A stretch of 64,000 nucleotides of DNA from Heligmosomoides polygyrus polygyrus (taxonomy: Eukaryota > Nematoda > Chromadorea > Rhabditida > Heligmosomidae). The notes under the pieces are model-generated. The model was not told the origin of the DNA and made no database searches. It saw nothing but the letters and a program-made list of their open reading frames with translations. Positions 10,513-20,696 of this stretch are shown here, in pieces. The position numbers and the translations under genes were made by a program. Within the stretch, counting starts at the first letter, position 1; each line of letters opens with the position of its first letter. The stretch spans positions 8,494,001-8,558,000 of the forward strand of contig OX377202.1 in NCBI GenBank assembly GCA_947396885.1, written 5' to 3'.

Positions 10513-10704
10513 AATGAGATGCTTCAGATGTTGCTAACTCTTCATTAGGCGTTGCTTGTGCTGTTGTATTTCTTGTGTGTGTGTCTTGTGTTTTACTTCT
10601 GTTGTAATTTTTAACACACGAATATTGTCGTGTAATAAATAAATAAATAAATTTTTGACGATTTGGTCCATACGACAGCGTCTCTGATCTCATTTTCCTG
10701 ATAG

Positions 10705-11110
10705 GCTTCGGTTATTGTGCAAAACCCACTTTTCATCACATGTGACGACTCGATTCAAAAACGGGTTCCGGAGAAGCGAAGAAGAACAGATTTCGAAGCG
10801 CGACAATTCCGGCGATCACTCAAGTCGTGGGCACCCACTTTTCGAGCTTTTTTCCTTTCCGAAGCGTTTTAAGCCATCTGTAACAGCATTTTTACTGACT
10901 CCTAGACCTTCCGCGGTCGCACGAACTGTTTGCCATGGATTATGCAGCTTCCACGAAGGCCGTCAAGTCGTCGTGCTGAATTGCTGTAGATGGGCCTCTT
11001 CGGGCGCACGTTCAAGGATGAAATCTTCAGAACGAAATTTCTCGAATCACCATTGAACGGTGCTCTCCTCAACACTATTCGGCTGCCGCACATGGCTGCT
11101 TTATCGGGCT
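10705..11110 (-). pseudogene. mariner transposase N-terminal half, decayed
   Basis: Minus-strand translation in broken frames shows a helix-turn-helix region (ATAEGLGVSKNAVTDGLKRF), then LSRFEICSSSLLRNPFLNRV and the first catalytic aspartate in VTCDEKWVLHNN. It parallels 50955-51393. The C-terminal half is absent. It sits just beyond the RTE remnant. Confidence 0.7.
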
Positions 11111-11419
11111 GTTTCGACTACGGGTTGCCCCACGTTGAAATTGAAATAAATTTTCGTTCGGAATAGCTCCTTCGACATACTTCAATAAGTCTCCAAAGAA
11201 ACGCAGTTGTTGAGCATAGAGGAAGCACAGATGGCTCCGTTAGATAGAGCAAGGAATTCCGTATTAGACGTTACATAAAAATGCGAAGTAAGATGAATAT
11301 TGATTCAGTAAAAAAGGAACAAAAAGCGATTGCACAAAAACCGCCTGAACTTCCCGGCCAACCTAATAAATTGCCAATCTTTTCTCATTGGCCGTTTGGC
11401 AACTTCGGTTCTTGTTTCA

Positions 11420-12597
11420 GGACAAAGGTTCGAAGGCTGACGTATTTCGTGAGGCAGTCGCCGCTTGTCAGAGTTGTCCTTCAAGTCGTCATCGTTATCT
11501 TGGGCGTCGAGGGTGTCTCTGACGGATCGGCGTGAGTTTTCGAGCGTTTTTTCGTCTGATATTTACCAACCTACGAGCCGTTTAAGGGCCCTCCAAATAC
11601 TGAATGGTCTCGGCGTTGCCTCAACGCTGATCGCCGTCTTCGTCTGCCACGTAATTGTGACAGCGACTACGGTAAGTCGTCGTCATCGTCTGATTCTTTC
11701 ACAATGAAGCAAGAACACTATTTACAATACCCACCAAAAGGATTGGAAAAAAGGCGCGTTATCCGCGTTCTTGCCGTTCTTTTGCTGTAGCCGTCTTGGT
11801 CTTCATCCGTTTCAAAGAATGATTCATGGGTCCTTAGGCATTTTCCAAATCGTCTGTTGCGGAGAGCGCTTGATTCCCTTTCAGATGACGTCTTCATTCC
11901 TTTAGTAACAGTTGAGCAGGAGTGACCGACACGACGACTTCCTGATGTTCCTCCAGTTTCTTCGAAGAGTTTACCGCCCTTTATAGGGTTAGGCGAAGGA
12001 CAGGGAGGATTCTGATGTCATCCTTCGTGGAGTAGTCGGTGTCGCGACGAATTTTCGCTTTGAATGGGCAATTAACATTCTAAAAAATGGAGTGCTCACA
12101 AATACAAACAAAAATGATGATGAAACACAATACAAAAAAGAAATAACATACGAAAACCTGAATTTTTGTTTTGTATTTGCCTAATTTTTTCGTCTTGCAG
12201 AGAGATTTAATCTGAAGAATGTGTTTATAGGAAGTGCTCGCTCCATACAACATGGTCGTCATATTCCGTTGCGTGGACACCACTCAAATGCTCTACACCT
12301 TTCAAAAATTCATTCTGGATCTGATAGCGAAGAACGGAGGAATGGGAGGTCTCTCGAACGCGACGCCGTCGATGGTGGCACGATGTGAGGAAGACTTCCC
12401 CGCCTAATGTTTTGGGTAGTTTTGTCGACGAATTTTTCAAGCTTTCAGTTTGGCACAACGTGGCGATGACGTTCGAAGTGGGTCTGCTGTGCATCGTCAT
12501 GTTCCGCAACATCCGACCAGGAAAGAGTGCCTTCTTTGCGGACTCTACTGAAACCGACGGCCTCGGTCAACCTGTCCCTCTAGCCAACCTTTAGAAT
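11420..12597 (+). CDS. possible multi-exon gene, function unknown
   Basis: Three blocks with good splice signals suggest a plus-strand gene. One lies between a TTTCAG acceptor (ending 11420) and GTGAGT (11533). A second, about 11578-11671, ends at GTAAGT. A third follows TTGCAG at about 12201. In one phase combination exon 2 (YEPFKGPPNTEWSRRCLNAD) joins exon 3 (ERFNLKNVFIGSARSIQHGR) and a last block (FVDEFFKLSVWHNVAMTFEV to the stop near 12594), which holds a membrane-like stretch GLLCIVMF. A competing phase reads ILNGLGVASTLIAVFVCHVI then EVLAPYNMVVIFRCVDTTQM. The two cannot both be right, and I recognise no family. Confidence 0.25.
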
Positions 12598-12769
12598 CAG
12601 GGTAGGGCGAGTTATGCTGCCGAAATTTCTCAGTATGTCCTTTTATTCATTTCTGGCCCAATGCGGGTTGGGGGGAGGCGGAATCTAGTCACTTTTGGCC
12701 AGGACACTTTCGTGCTCTTACTGCTTGAAGCGGAGTACTTATGTAGGAACAACGACATTATTCATTTAT

Positions 12770-13033
12770 TCCGTGGGCTGCGGCACGCATTCTACTGCTA
12801 TGGAATATCGTGTAGGCGCACGCACGTTATACAATCACTTCCGACGGCCAACCGACGGACAGCTCAGCGTTTCATCACTCCAGAACAAACCTTGTACGGA
12901 TTCGTTGACTTACCAGTATTTGGCCCAACCACTGGTCAAATAAACATTCAAGTCGCCTCCACGACTATCCGTGGAAAGAGAAAGCGTGGCGTATCCCCCA
13001 ACAAAATTGACCAACGCAGATCTTTATCCCTCG
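12770..13033. repeat. two SINE-A 3' halves head to head
   Basis: 12770-12916 is a divergent minus-strand copy running from its 3' body inward. 12932-13033 is the 3' part of a plus-strand copy (CATTCAAGTCGCCTCCACGAC to TCTTTATCCC). Both are about 20-30% diverged from the best copies. Confidence 0.6.
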
Positions 13034-13779
13034 TGCGCGCCTACTCTCAAAAATTTCGCCAAAAAATGTTGCAATGGAGTGTCTCCTCCAAGCTGCACTG
13101 CGCTGTAATTTTTCTAACCGACGACGACACACGGGATCCTAACAGGGTAATGAACAGAATGAGAATTTTGACATTGATATTATATACGTGTTTTTTCCTA
13201 TGTCCGCATAATGTATACTTGTTTATCTGCATTTTCGATATGTTTGTGCAACTTTTTTTTTGAAAACTTTGAAATTATAGCATTTAATTATATTTTCTCC
13301 CAGTTTAAAATGATCGTCGAGTGCTTTGCGTTAAAAGAAACTGTAATTGCTTGAAGATTTTTTTGAATCATTTAGCATTAGAACATTCATCTGTTTATAT
13401 GTCATGTGTTTTGTTGCATAATTGATATGTATGATATTTAATGGTAAATTGAAAATGTCTTGATTGGCTTCATTGGTCATTGTGCGTATTTCTGTCGAAT
13501 ATGTTGTCATACAGAAATGTGTGGAGTGATTCCGAGTACCTTTGTGAGCCTTATTGGTCTTGCGATATCTTTATCTTCATCGTTACCGTTGGAGGCGCAG
13601 GCCATGCACAGGCGAGTCATAGCAAAAATAGACGTGAAACAAAACACCAGAAAGCACAGAGAACATGGCTCAGCAATGTACGCTATGCCGCAGTGAACGT
13701 CAGCCTTTCTACGATGAGCATAAAATGATTAGGAAGGCCGGCGTTAGAGAATCCGTTCTGTGGACAGTTTAGGTAAATT
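13034..13779. other. unassigned interval
   Basis: AT-rich sequence with short frames (13460-13728). No domain, splice-supported exon or repeat partner was recognised. Confidence 0.4.
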
Positions 13780-16131
13780 TTCTTGAGGCTATGGACGGTA
13801 GAGGTCTAGATTCCTCTCAATGCTCAGTTTCTAAACCTCTACATAACGTCCCTAAAACTAGCGGTGCTTCAAATATCTCCGGCTTCCGCCCTATTAGTAT
13901 ACTATGTACTCCCTACCCCCATGAAAATTTTGGAGAAAATTGTCAAGAAAAGATTGCTAGAGTGGATCACCAAGGTCAAGTGCATACCCGTAGAACAGCA
14001 CGAATTCCTTCCTAGAGCGTCCACGTGCACTCAGCTAGTAGACTGTACTTATTCGTGGCTTCAGTCTATAAACAATGGCAAGAAAGTGGATATCATCTAC
14101 TATGACTTTAGCAAGGCATTTGACAAAGTAGACCATGATCGCCTTCTTGCTAAGCTAGATAGTGTGGGAGTTCGTGGCCAGATGCTGCAATGGTTTGAGT
14201 CTTATCTCTCTGGATGGAAATTAAGCGTTAGAGTAGGCAATCACTTATCAATGCCCAGAAACTGTCCATCGAGAGCCCCCCCCCCCCCCAAGGCGGTAGT
14301 TTGTCACCGATCCTGCTTCTTATCTACACATATGATTTGCCAAGCTATCTCAAGACTGATCCCAGAATTTCGATTGCTGCTTTCGCCGATGACGTTAAGG
14401 TTTACATTTCATACGAGAGCAGTGAGCCAGAAGAAGCTACGCGAAGCAGTCTCAAGATGAGCACATGGTCCAAGGAATGGTCATTGCCTTTAAATACAAA
14501 GAAAAGTCATATTTTCTCGCTGAACTCCTCCCCGTTAGAAATAAAATTTCCAGATGACACTTCTCTTTCCCCTGCGATCAGGTGACAAGCCCTAGCGTGC
14601 TTCTTTCAAAAGGCCTTTGTTGGTCAAATCAAGTTCAAGAAGTTGCTAAAAAGGAACTTAAGCTAATTCACCTTTTATTCCGAAACGTCCACTGTTCTGA
14701 TGTAAACATTTGGTTAAAGCTATATAAAACTTACGTTCTCCCAGTAGTTGATTATAGTAGTCCTGTTTGGAGTCCCCATCTGGCTGAAGATATTCAAGCA
14801 CTAGAAAGAGTCCAAAAGACCTTCACTAGGCTGTTGTACTACAGAGCGTTTGCCAATGATGGTTGTGAATCAAGCATTCTTGAGTATACAGTAAGGCTTA
14901 AAGATCTCATCATGGACATCGGGGCATGAAAAGTCTTTTCTATCGTAGAACTGTTTCAGACCTACTTCTTGCTTTCAAGATCTTCAGAGGGGAGCTTTGC
15001 CTGAGTCCGTCGAAATATTGGACATTCCGTCCATCGAATGGCAGGAGAAGTCGTTTCAACGTATACAACTACATGCTGGGTCCATTTTAAAAAGGGCTGC
15101 GTATAAACTCGTTCTTTGTTCGTACTGCGAAATGGCTTGAAAGTCTGCCCGTGTCAGTTCTGTCTTGCGAAAAATCTTCTCAGTTCAAACAAGCTGTAAA
15201 GAAGATTGATGTTTTAAGTTCTCTTGGAATCCCAGATGTTTCCTAGTACTCTTGTAGATTTGTTCAGATAACTCGTCCAACTGATCCAAGTCGTATTATC
15301 CTTTATTCCCTAAACTCGTGGCTTTTCCGTGATCGTGGCCTGCTTATACTCCATTTTCCATTTTCTTGGCTTGCTGAGTGAAGTAAACCTAGCCTCCTTC
15401 CCAAACGTGTTTTTTTTCTAGACTACGGCTCTACAAGGGTCACGCAATTGACCGGTCGCATCCTGTGTCACAAACAGGTATAGTCCCTGGGAGCCACTTC
15501 CGGTGGGGAGGGCTTCGCCTATTGCGATTCATGCTTCTTTGGCATAGGCAGCTCTCCTACAGCTTTTAAATGGTACGGCGACTGTCTTCTATCCCTTCAG
15601 CTTTCTGCCGACCATCTAGCCTTTGGAGGAGCAGTAGACGTTGTCCTGAATACGCCTACCTGCACCTGTGCTTAAGCCTAGTCTCGCCCGAGGAGCCTCT
15701 ACCAAGGGGAGGGCTTCACCTATTGCTATGTACGGTGTTTTTCGGCCATCACGGGTTGTTGCCGGTCTGACATTTTTTCTTTTCTTTTCTTTTCGACTAC
15801 CTTTTGCCTTGACTTAGCTTACACAACAGAGACGTTTTGTCAAATCATAGAGGATATTCTAACCTCGTTCCCGGGAAACGACGAAAAAAATCGTAGCTAA
15901 AGGTGATCGCATTAGGTCACTTCAACCGATTCGTTCCATTTGGCGAGTGATCTCCTTTATCTGCCAACTTGTTTTAAGCGCATGAATAGCATTATCTTAA
16001 CATTCCACGATTGTAATTGTTTATTTCGTTTGTCTAGCTAGTTTAATCGTTTTCCTTCGTTCTGTCCCTTGCGTTCTTTATCTTTTTGTTGAGCCATGGA
16101 TCACTTAAATTTTTTTGCCCTCCATGGGCGC

Positions 16132-16160
<29 letters not shown>
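13780..16160 (+). mobile_element. CR1-type LINE, 5'-truncated
   Basis: The element begins inside the RT domain and ends in a 3' UTR with a terminal (AAAT)n run at 16134-16160. The UTR contains two similar blocks, GGGGAGGGCTTCGCCTATTG near 15516 and GGGGAGGGCTTCACCTATTG near 15706. Truncation at the 5' end is typical of LINE insertion. The last codons end at the stop near 15245. Confidence 0.75.
13791..15245 (+). pseudogene. CR1 reverse transcriptase fragment
   Basis: The RT motifs are spread over three frames. In 13864-14460: FRPISILCTP, VEQHEFLPRASTCTQLVD and VDIIYYDFSKAFDKVDHD. In 14301-14585: SPILLLIYTYDLPSY and the intact catalytic box AAFADDVKVY. In 14582-14929: the thumb (YVLPVVDYSSPVWSPH). 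A C-terminal segment with FFVRTAKWLESLPV reaches the stop near 15245. The main break sits at a run of 14 C at 14276-14289, exactly where the PQG motif should be. The polymerase box is intact, unlike the copy at 6644-10649, but the frames are broken. Confidence 0.8.
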
Positions 16161-16162
<2 letters not shown>

Positions 16163-16226
16163 CCTTCCATGGCCCAAATAACTAGGGCACCGAAATAAAG
16201 AATGAGGGATTAAAAAAACCCTATCC

Positions 16227-16305
16227 ATTTTGGGATGCGCTAAGCACTCTAGTATACTTCTACGGAATCTCCTGAATGAAACTTGAATGCAATGTATTTG
16301 ACCAT
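16227..16305 (-). repeat. SINE-A 3' remnant
   Basis: ATTTTGGGATGCGC, then TACTTCTACGGAAT and TTGAATGCAATGTATTTGACC, match the SINE-A body on the minus strand. The tail and head are missing. Confidence 0.55.
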
Positions 16306-17130
16306 AATTGATCTACAATACCGCTCATAATTCGTGAACAATCGACGCTTTGCGACAGTTTTTTTCCGTCGCAAACCGTTGCAACTGCAGGAATTCCTTC
16401 AAATTTAGCCTTCCGAACCCTAAATTACAGCGAAAGACTTCCCTTTCAGTGACGAATCTACCGACACTCTTTAAACTGTGCTTTTTTGAAAACTGACATA
16501 GCTGCAAAGCATCTTCCCTTGGAAGACCGCTAACTGTTTTACAACCCTCCAAAACTGCCAATGGCCTCTCTAGAGCGCTCTTCACTAGCGGTGTTCAGAA
16601 AACTTTGGAATTTCCTTTTTTGCTTAGCCCATTTGGTTGCAGTACATCACTGCGATCCCGTTGACACTAAGCAGATCTAAACTGAGTTGAACTGGTTGTA
16701 TCTTGCGGTTTGTTTGAAAACACGATTTAGTCGAAGTTAGCGGTTCACCTTCGGCTATGCAGCTTCTGCTACTGGGTCCCAAACTAATAAATCACATAAA
16801 GCAAAAAACAGCCATTGCTATAGTGTGAAGAAATTACATAAAGCAGAAGGCGGCCTTTAAAATAGTGTGAAACCCATTTTTACAACTCATCGAAATGCCA
16901 TGAATTTTCAGCTGCAACCAAACTCACGCGCGAAACGAATCTGCGGCACCGCGATTTTTTTGGAGTTGATAGTCGTGCAACTCTATAATAGGAGAAGTTA
17001 AAGGGACGGAATTGTTTCCGCATGCTGTACACCTGTCTGGCTTTGACATGTCATCAGAAGGATCAAGCAGTTCTTTTCAGAACATTTAATGAGCTGTTAA
17101 CTTTCCATGGAAACTCCAAGTTCTCTACCA
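16306..17130. other. unassigned interval with one minus frame
   Basis: The minus frame 16325-16585 (86 codons, Leu/Lys-rich, with GRFVTEREVFRCNLGFGR) is protein-like but has no visible family signature or splice sites. A short block at 16795-16880 (ATAGTGTGAAG, CTTTAAAATAGTGTGAAACC) resembles the tails at 20160-20230 and 36830-36880. Confidence 0.25.
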
Positions 17131-17500
17131 AATGATATTTTATACACAATATACGCTGATGACTCTAAAGTCTTCTCCATAAACGATGTCAGCGCGTTTC
17201 AGCGAGCGTTGGATGCCTTGCTTGCATGGTCTACCAAATGGAAGCTCAGTATCTCTTATGAAGAAAAAAGGTAGTAATGTGTATTGGGCGTCGACATCCC
17301 TTGACGTCTTCTTTCTTAGGCAACTATAAGTTGGTCATCATAGATTCATTCCGGGATTTGGGAGTCTTACATTCAAGCAAGCTCACCTTTGCGGACTATA
17401 TCGACAAACTTGTAACGATGGTGTACAGGAAGTCGAATTTTATATTAAAGATATTTAAGACTCGGAACGTTAACGTTCTTTTTAAATGTCAATATTTTTG
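17131..17500 (+). pseudogene. CR1-like reverse transcriptase fragment
   Basis: The segment starts just before the catalytic box (TIYADDSKVFSINDVSAFQR, box intact), then ALDALLAWSTKWKLSISYEE. A frame break near 17270 leads to NYKLVIIDSFRDLGVLHSSK and the connection domain LTFADYIDKLVTM. It stops near 17490, next to the ribozyme-like stretch and the assembly gap. Both ends are truncated. Confidence 0.7.
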
Positions 17501-17550
17501 CTTGTGCCGCTCGAGGTTGTTGCGGTGGATCTTTATTTGCCAGGTCTAAC

Positions 17551-17575
17551 GTTTCGACGCTCCCGTCTTCTTCAG
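17551..17575 (-). ncRNA. hammerhead-like ribozyme core (candidate)
   Basis: On the minus strand CTGAAGA is followed by a stem-loop (GACG, GGAG, CGTC) and GAAACGTTA. Flanks CAGGCCT and AGACCTG can pair six of seven bases as stem I. This is the order of a type I hammerhead, but one extra A lies between CTGAAGA and stem II. Penelope-like elements are known to carry hammerhead motifs. Similar cores lie at 50264-50289 and 54914-54939. Confidence 0.35.
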
Positions 17576-17611
17576 AGGCCTGAACGTGGTGCACTATTAG
17601 ATAAGCGATTT

Positions 17612-17811
17612 NNNNNNNNNNNNNNNNNNNNNNNNNNNNNNNNNNNNNNNNNNNNNNNNNNNNNNNNNNNNNNNNNNNNNNNNNNNNNNNNNNNNNNNNN
17701 NNNNNNNNNNNNNNNNNNNNNNNNNNNNNNNNNNNNNNNNNNNNNNNNNNNNNNNNNNNNNNNNNNNNNNNNNNNNNNNNNNNNNNNNNNNNNNNNNNNN
17801 NNNNNNNNNNN
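17612..17811. other. assembly gap (200 N)
   Basis: Exactly 200 unknown bases, a conventional scaffold gap length, so the true size is unknown. Features on either side may not be contiguous. Confidence 0.99.
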
Positions 17812-18478
17812 TAAGATCAAAGCCCACGCTTTTTGGAACAGCAGTTGAAGATCTTGTAGATTCGAAGGAGGAAACTAAATGGCAAATCACTATATGCCCC
17901 CTCCGATTAGGATAGATCCAAATCGCATTGTCGCGAAGGGGTTAACGCTACTAAAGGTACAGATTGACGCAGAATCTGTGAGAAATTAGTGAAGCTGCGC
18001 CAATTTCTGACTAGTTCTCTGAACGGAGCAAATATTAGCAACAGTTACAGCCAGAGAACAGCAATTTCTTGTGCAATTTGATCGCAAAAAAGGGAACTAT
18101 GTCGTCGCTGAATACACCGCTAAATAAAGGCAATTTATTTCCTATTGCTCACTCCTGCTAATAGCCTTGCGAGAAAAAACGCTGATCTTCTTCAAATGGC
18201 ATAACCGTTCTTCTGAAGCTCACCAGGCTCATCAGTAGCTGCCTGATTGTTAAACAAACGACCCTACATGGCACTTGCCTTCAAAACCTTGCCTGCATAC
18301 GCTAAGCTGAAGCCGCTTTTGAATAGAGAGCTTTGCTACGCTTTAGCATGAAATTTTTTGGAAAAAATGACCGACCCGAATTGGCTTTGGATCCAGTACA
18401 CAACATGGACTGTTGGCACTGTTGATGTTTTATTTTTGTATGGAACAAAAACCAACTGACAAGCAGGTTGTAAAGATC
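17812..18478. other. unassigned interval
   Basis: No gene, splice-supported exon or known repeat recognised between the gap and the MITE at 18479. Confidence 0.4.
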
Positions 18479-18935
18479 AGGGGCCAGATTCATCAACGAC
18501 TTACAGAGATTTAATGGAGAAATTACAGCCGATATCCCTGATAGGACGGGCGCGTGGAGCGCAGGCGGAAGAGGTGCTGGTTGTCGCCTGCACCTGATAC
18601 CAGGTTCCTGGTTCGGATTTTCCGCCCAGGTCAACCAAGCCTTCCATCCCTCCGGGGTCGGTGAGTTGGTACCAGACTCGTCTGGGAAGGATAAAGCGCT
18701 GAAATGTTCATCGGCTGGCCACCGCAAGTCATTGTATGGTCAAATACACATTCAACTAGCCCCCACGACATCCCGTAAAAGTAGAATGCTTTGGCGCATC
18801 CCAAAGGGATTGAATAACGCCGTCCTTTATCCTTTATACCTGATAGCGCGGTTTATCAACAAGCGAGGTAAAATGTTGGCGTTATCAGGAATTTCAGCTG
18901 TAATTTCTCCGTAAGTCGTTGATGAATCTGGCCTC
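18479..18935. mobile_element. GGGGCC-GATTCATCAA MITE split by SINE-A
   Basis: The left arm GGGGCCAGATTCATCAACG...ATTACAGCCGATATCC and the right arm GGAATTTCAGCTGTAATTTC...GATGAATCTGGCC are mirror images. The same element, uninterrupted, lies at 30133-30314. A SINE-A insertion separates the arms. Confidence 0.85.
18545..18838 (+). repeat. SINE-A, full length, inside a MITE
   Basis: CCTGATAG at 18537-18544 is repeated at 18839-18846, defining the insertion exactly. Boxes, body and CCTTTATCCTTTATA tail are present. Confidence 0.9.
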
Positions 18936-19052
18936 AGGTTTCAAGAATATATATGTGAGTTCGAATTTTAACCCTATTATTGGGTAGCTCAATAACCAAT
19001 GTAGTTTATTCATATTTTTTAAAAGTGAACTTATTTATATTAACAGCAAACA

Positions 19053-19345
19053 GGGCGTGTGTAGCGCAGCCGGAGGAGGCGACGGCTATGCGCGTGATCC
19101 GATACCAGGTTCCTGGTTCGGGTTTCCCACCCAAGTCAACTAAGCCTACCGTTCCTCCGGAGCCAGTAAATTGGTACCAGCTCTGTCTATGAAGGATTCA
19201 ACGCTAAAATGTTCATCGGCTGGCCACCTCAAGTCATTGTATGGCCAAACACACATTCAAATTGCCCCACGACATCCTTTAAAAATGGAGAGCGTGGCGC
19301 ATACCAAAAGGGATTTAGTAACGCCGCCGTTTATTCTTTTATTCC
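19053..19345 (+). repeat. SINE-A, full length
   Basis: The flanking 13-mers TTAACAGCAAACA (19040-19052) and TTAACGGCAAACA (19346-19358) differ at one base and mark the target duplication. The body is more diverged than average. Confidence 0.88.
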
Positions 19346-19399
19346 TTAACGGCAAACACAACAACAATGATGTATTGACAATTTTGTTGGATGATTTTT

Positions 19400-19640
19400 T
19401 TTCATTTTTCGGTAGGTTGAAAAATTCCACGTTCGAAGAAGCCTTGGTATTCTGAAGCGAAGAACTGGAGTAACTCATTTTCAACAGCTTGATCGGAATC
19501 AGAAGTTTTACTATTCAGTAAGGCAGTCCTTACCATAAAATTTGCATAATTTTTTTCTGAGTTTGCTCTCAATTTTTCCCTTTTTGGAAATAAAGCAATA
19601 AAATATGCCGATAATGCTCTCACACGCTCGTTTTCTTTAA
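19400..19640 (-). pseudogene. mariner fragment (N- and C-terminal pieces joined)
   Basis: Within the minus frame 19402-19929 the segment YFIALFPKREKLRANSEKNY matches a mariner N-terminus. It runs directly into NSKTSDSDQAVENELLQFFA and GFFERGIFQP, which is the C-terminus. The catalytic centre is deleted. The same collapsed arrangement, less deleted, occurs at 35335-36040, also next to family B sequence. Confidence 0.65.
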
Positions 19641-19706
19641 GCTTCAATTGGCTGGTACCAAGGATGTAAACTGTTACAACGATGTTTTGTGCGATCAAAA
19701 CTTCTA

Positions 19707-19780
19707 GCGCCAGGCGGGACTCGAACCCGCACCTCCCTCTGACCGGGCGGGAACGCTCTACGCCATTACACCACCGGCGC
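19707..19780 (-). tRNA. tRNA-like sequence, best-preserved family B core
   Basis: 74 nt on the minus strand. The acceptor is GCGCCGG with CTGGCGC and the T-arm is perfect (GCGGG, TTCGAGT, CCCGC). The anticodon stem TTCCC/GGGAG closes an 11-nt loop (GCCCGGTCAGA), and the D-stem is weak. The region around CCCGCC.GTCA recalls tRNA-Asp, but the loop cannot give a normal anticodon. Most likely a pseudo-tRNA within a repeat. Confidence 0.4.
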
Positions 19781-19806
19781 TGTTTGATCGAACGCCACAT
19801 CCACAC

Positions 19807-19903
19807 CAGGGCTGGGCGGAATTTCTGTTTTCTGTTTTCTGACGAACGCGACTTTCTGTTTTCTGTTTTCTGAGATTTTTTTTTAAATTTCAGCCCAGCC
19901 CTG
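19807..19903. mobile_element. hAT-type MITE, 97 bp, with 8-bp target duplication
   Basis: It begins CAGGGCTGGGCGGAATTT and ends AAATTTCAGCCCAGCCCTG, mirrored ends with one extra base. Both sides carry ATCCACAC (19799-19806 and 19904-19911). The interior is a low-complexity TTTCTGTTTTCTG stretch. CAGGG ends with an 8-bp duplication are typical of hAT elements. A partial relative may lie at 59815-59895. Confidence 0.85.
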
Positions 19904-20090
19904 ATCCACACCTTGTGTTTTATCAGCACTCACCTGTATATCGGGAGAGTATTCCCGCCCAGTCAGAGGGAGTTGCGTATTCGAGTCCCGCTTGGCGCTA
20001 GAAGTTTTGATCGCAACAAAACATCGTTGTAACAGCTTACATCCTCGGTACCAGCCAATTAAGGCTTAAAGAAACTGATTTGAATCAATG

Positions 20091-20270
20091 CTCTCATTAA
20101 TTGTCCATTTTCAACTTAATTTTTTTACCAACTTGTTTTTGCTAATGATGTTTTCTTCTTAAAGGAAGATAGTGTGAAGCCTAACCTTTAAAATAGCTTG
20201 AAATAATGTAACCCGTGTAATCACTATTACAAAAGATACAGTCCATGAGATAAATCGTCAGCCTATATGT
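20091..20270. repeat. tail segment shared with 36770-36930
   Basis: The order TTTAAAATAGCTTGAAATAATGTAA, then AATCACTATTACAAAAGATACAGT, is echoed at 36830-36900. This points to a larger composite repeat that includes the mariner fragment and family B. Described by similarity only. Confidence 0.5.
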
Positions 20271-20434
20271 TCAAGCATAGGCATTTATTTCTGGATCAAG
20301 TAATATATACTGTATACAATTAAAGTTTACAGGGGTTCGGTTTACAGTTTTACGGGGGCTTACAGATAAATAATTGACATTTATCCTAGTGAGTGCTGAA
20401 TTATGCTACGGTGTTCAAAAAAGAGAAGATAAAT

Positions 20435-20696
20435 TATAAAGGACGGCGTTAGTCAGTCCCTCTTTGAATGCGCCATGAAATCTACCTCTACGGGATGTTG
20501 TGGAGACGATTTGAAGGCGTATACAGTAACTCGCGGTAGCCGATGAACAGGTCAGTGCTTTATCCTTTGCAGACGAGCCTGTTACCCATCCAAAGGGATG
20601 GAAGGCTTGGTTGCCCTGGGCGGGAAATCCGTGCCAGGAACCTGATGTCGGGTGCACGCGACAGCCGGCGCCTCCTCCGACTGCGCTACACGCACC
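20435..20696 (-). repeat. SINE-A, nearly full length
   Basis: It reads ATAAAGGACGGCGTTAGTCAG to CGACTGCGCTACACGCACC on the plus strand. There is a small deletion in the centre (GTAACTCGCGGTAGCCGATG). It lies just downstream of the last visible receptor exon. Confidence 0.88.

Larger units (their letters stand above)
6644..10649 (+). mobile_element. CR1-type non-LTR retrotransposon, 4.0 kb
   Basis: A near full-length LINE with a short 5' leader (6644-6877), ORF1 (6878-7737, frameshifted), ORF2 (about 7740-10512, one frame break) and a 3' UTR ending in (AAAT)n at 10635-10649. It lies between AATTTTT repeats at 6637-6643 and 10650-10656, which look like target duplications. Removing it rejoins an RTE fragment. 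The repeat tail instead of long poly(A), the ORF1 layout, the APE endonuclease and the RT motifs fit the CR1 clade. Confidence 0.85.
19660..20090. repeat. inverted pair of family B tRNA-like elements
   Basis: A minus-strand copy (about 19660-19930) and a plus-strand copy lacking the acceptor 5' half (about 19935-20090) face each other. The outer edges mirror: CAATTGGCTGGTACCAAGG at 19647-19665 and TCGGTACCAGCCAATT near 20045. The minus copy is interrupted by the 97-bp MITE at 19807-19903. Confidence 0.75.

Noticed and set aside
17486..17890. Frames running through the N block on both strands
   Set aside because: They are open only because unknown bases cannot form stops.
19707..19780. Working tRNA gene
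   Set aside because: Acceptor and T-arm are good, but the anticodon loop has 11 nt, the D-stem is weak, and the sequence is part of a dispersed repeat. It was listed only as tRNA-like.
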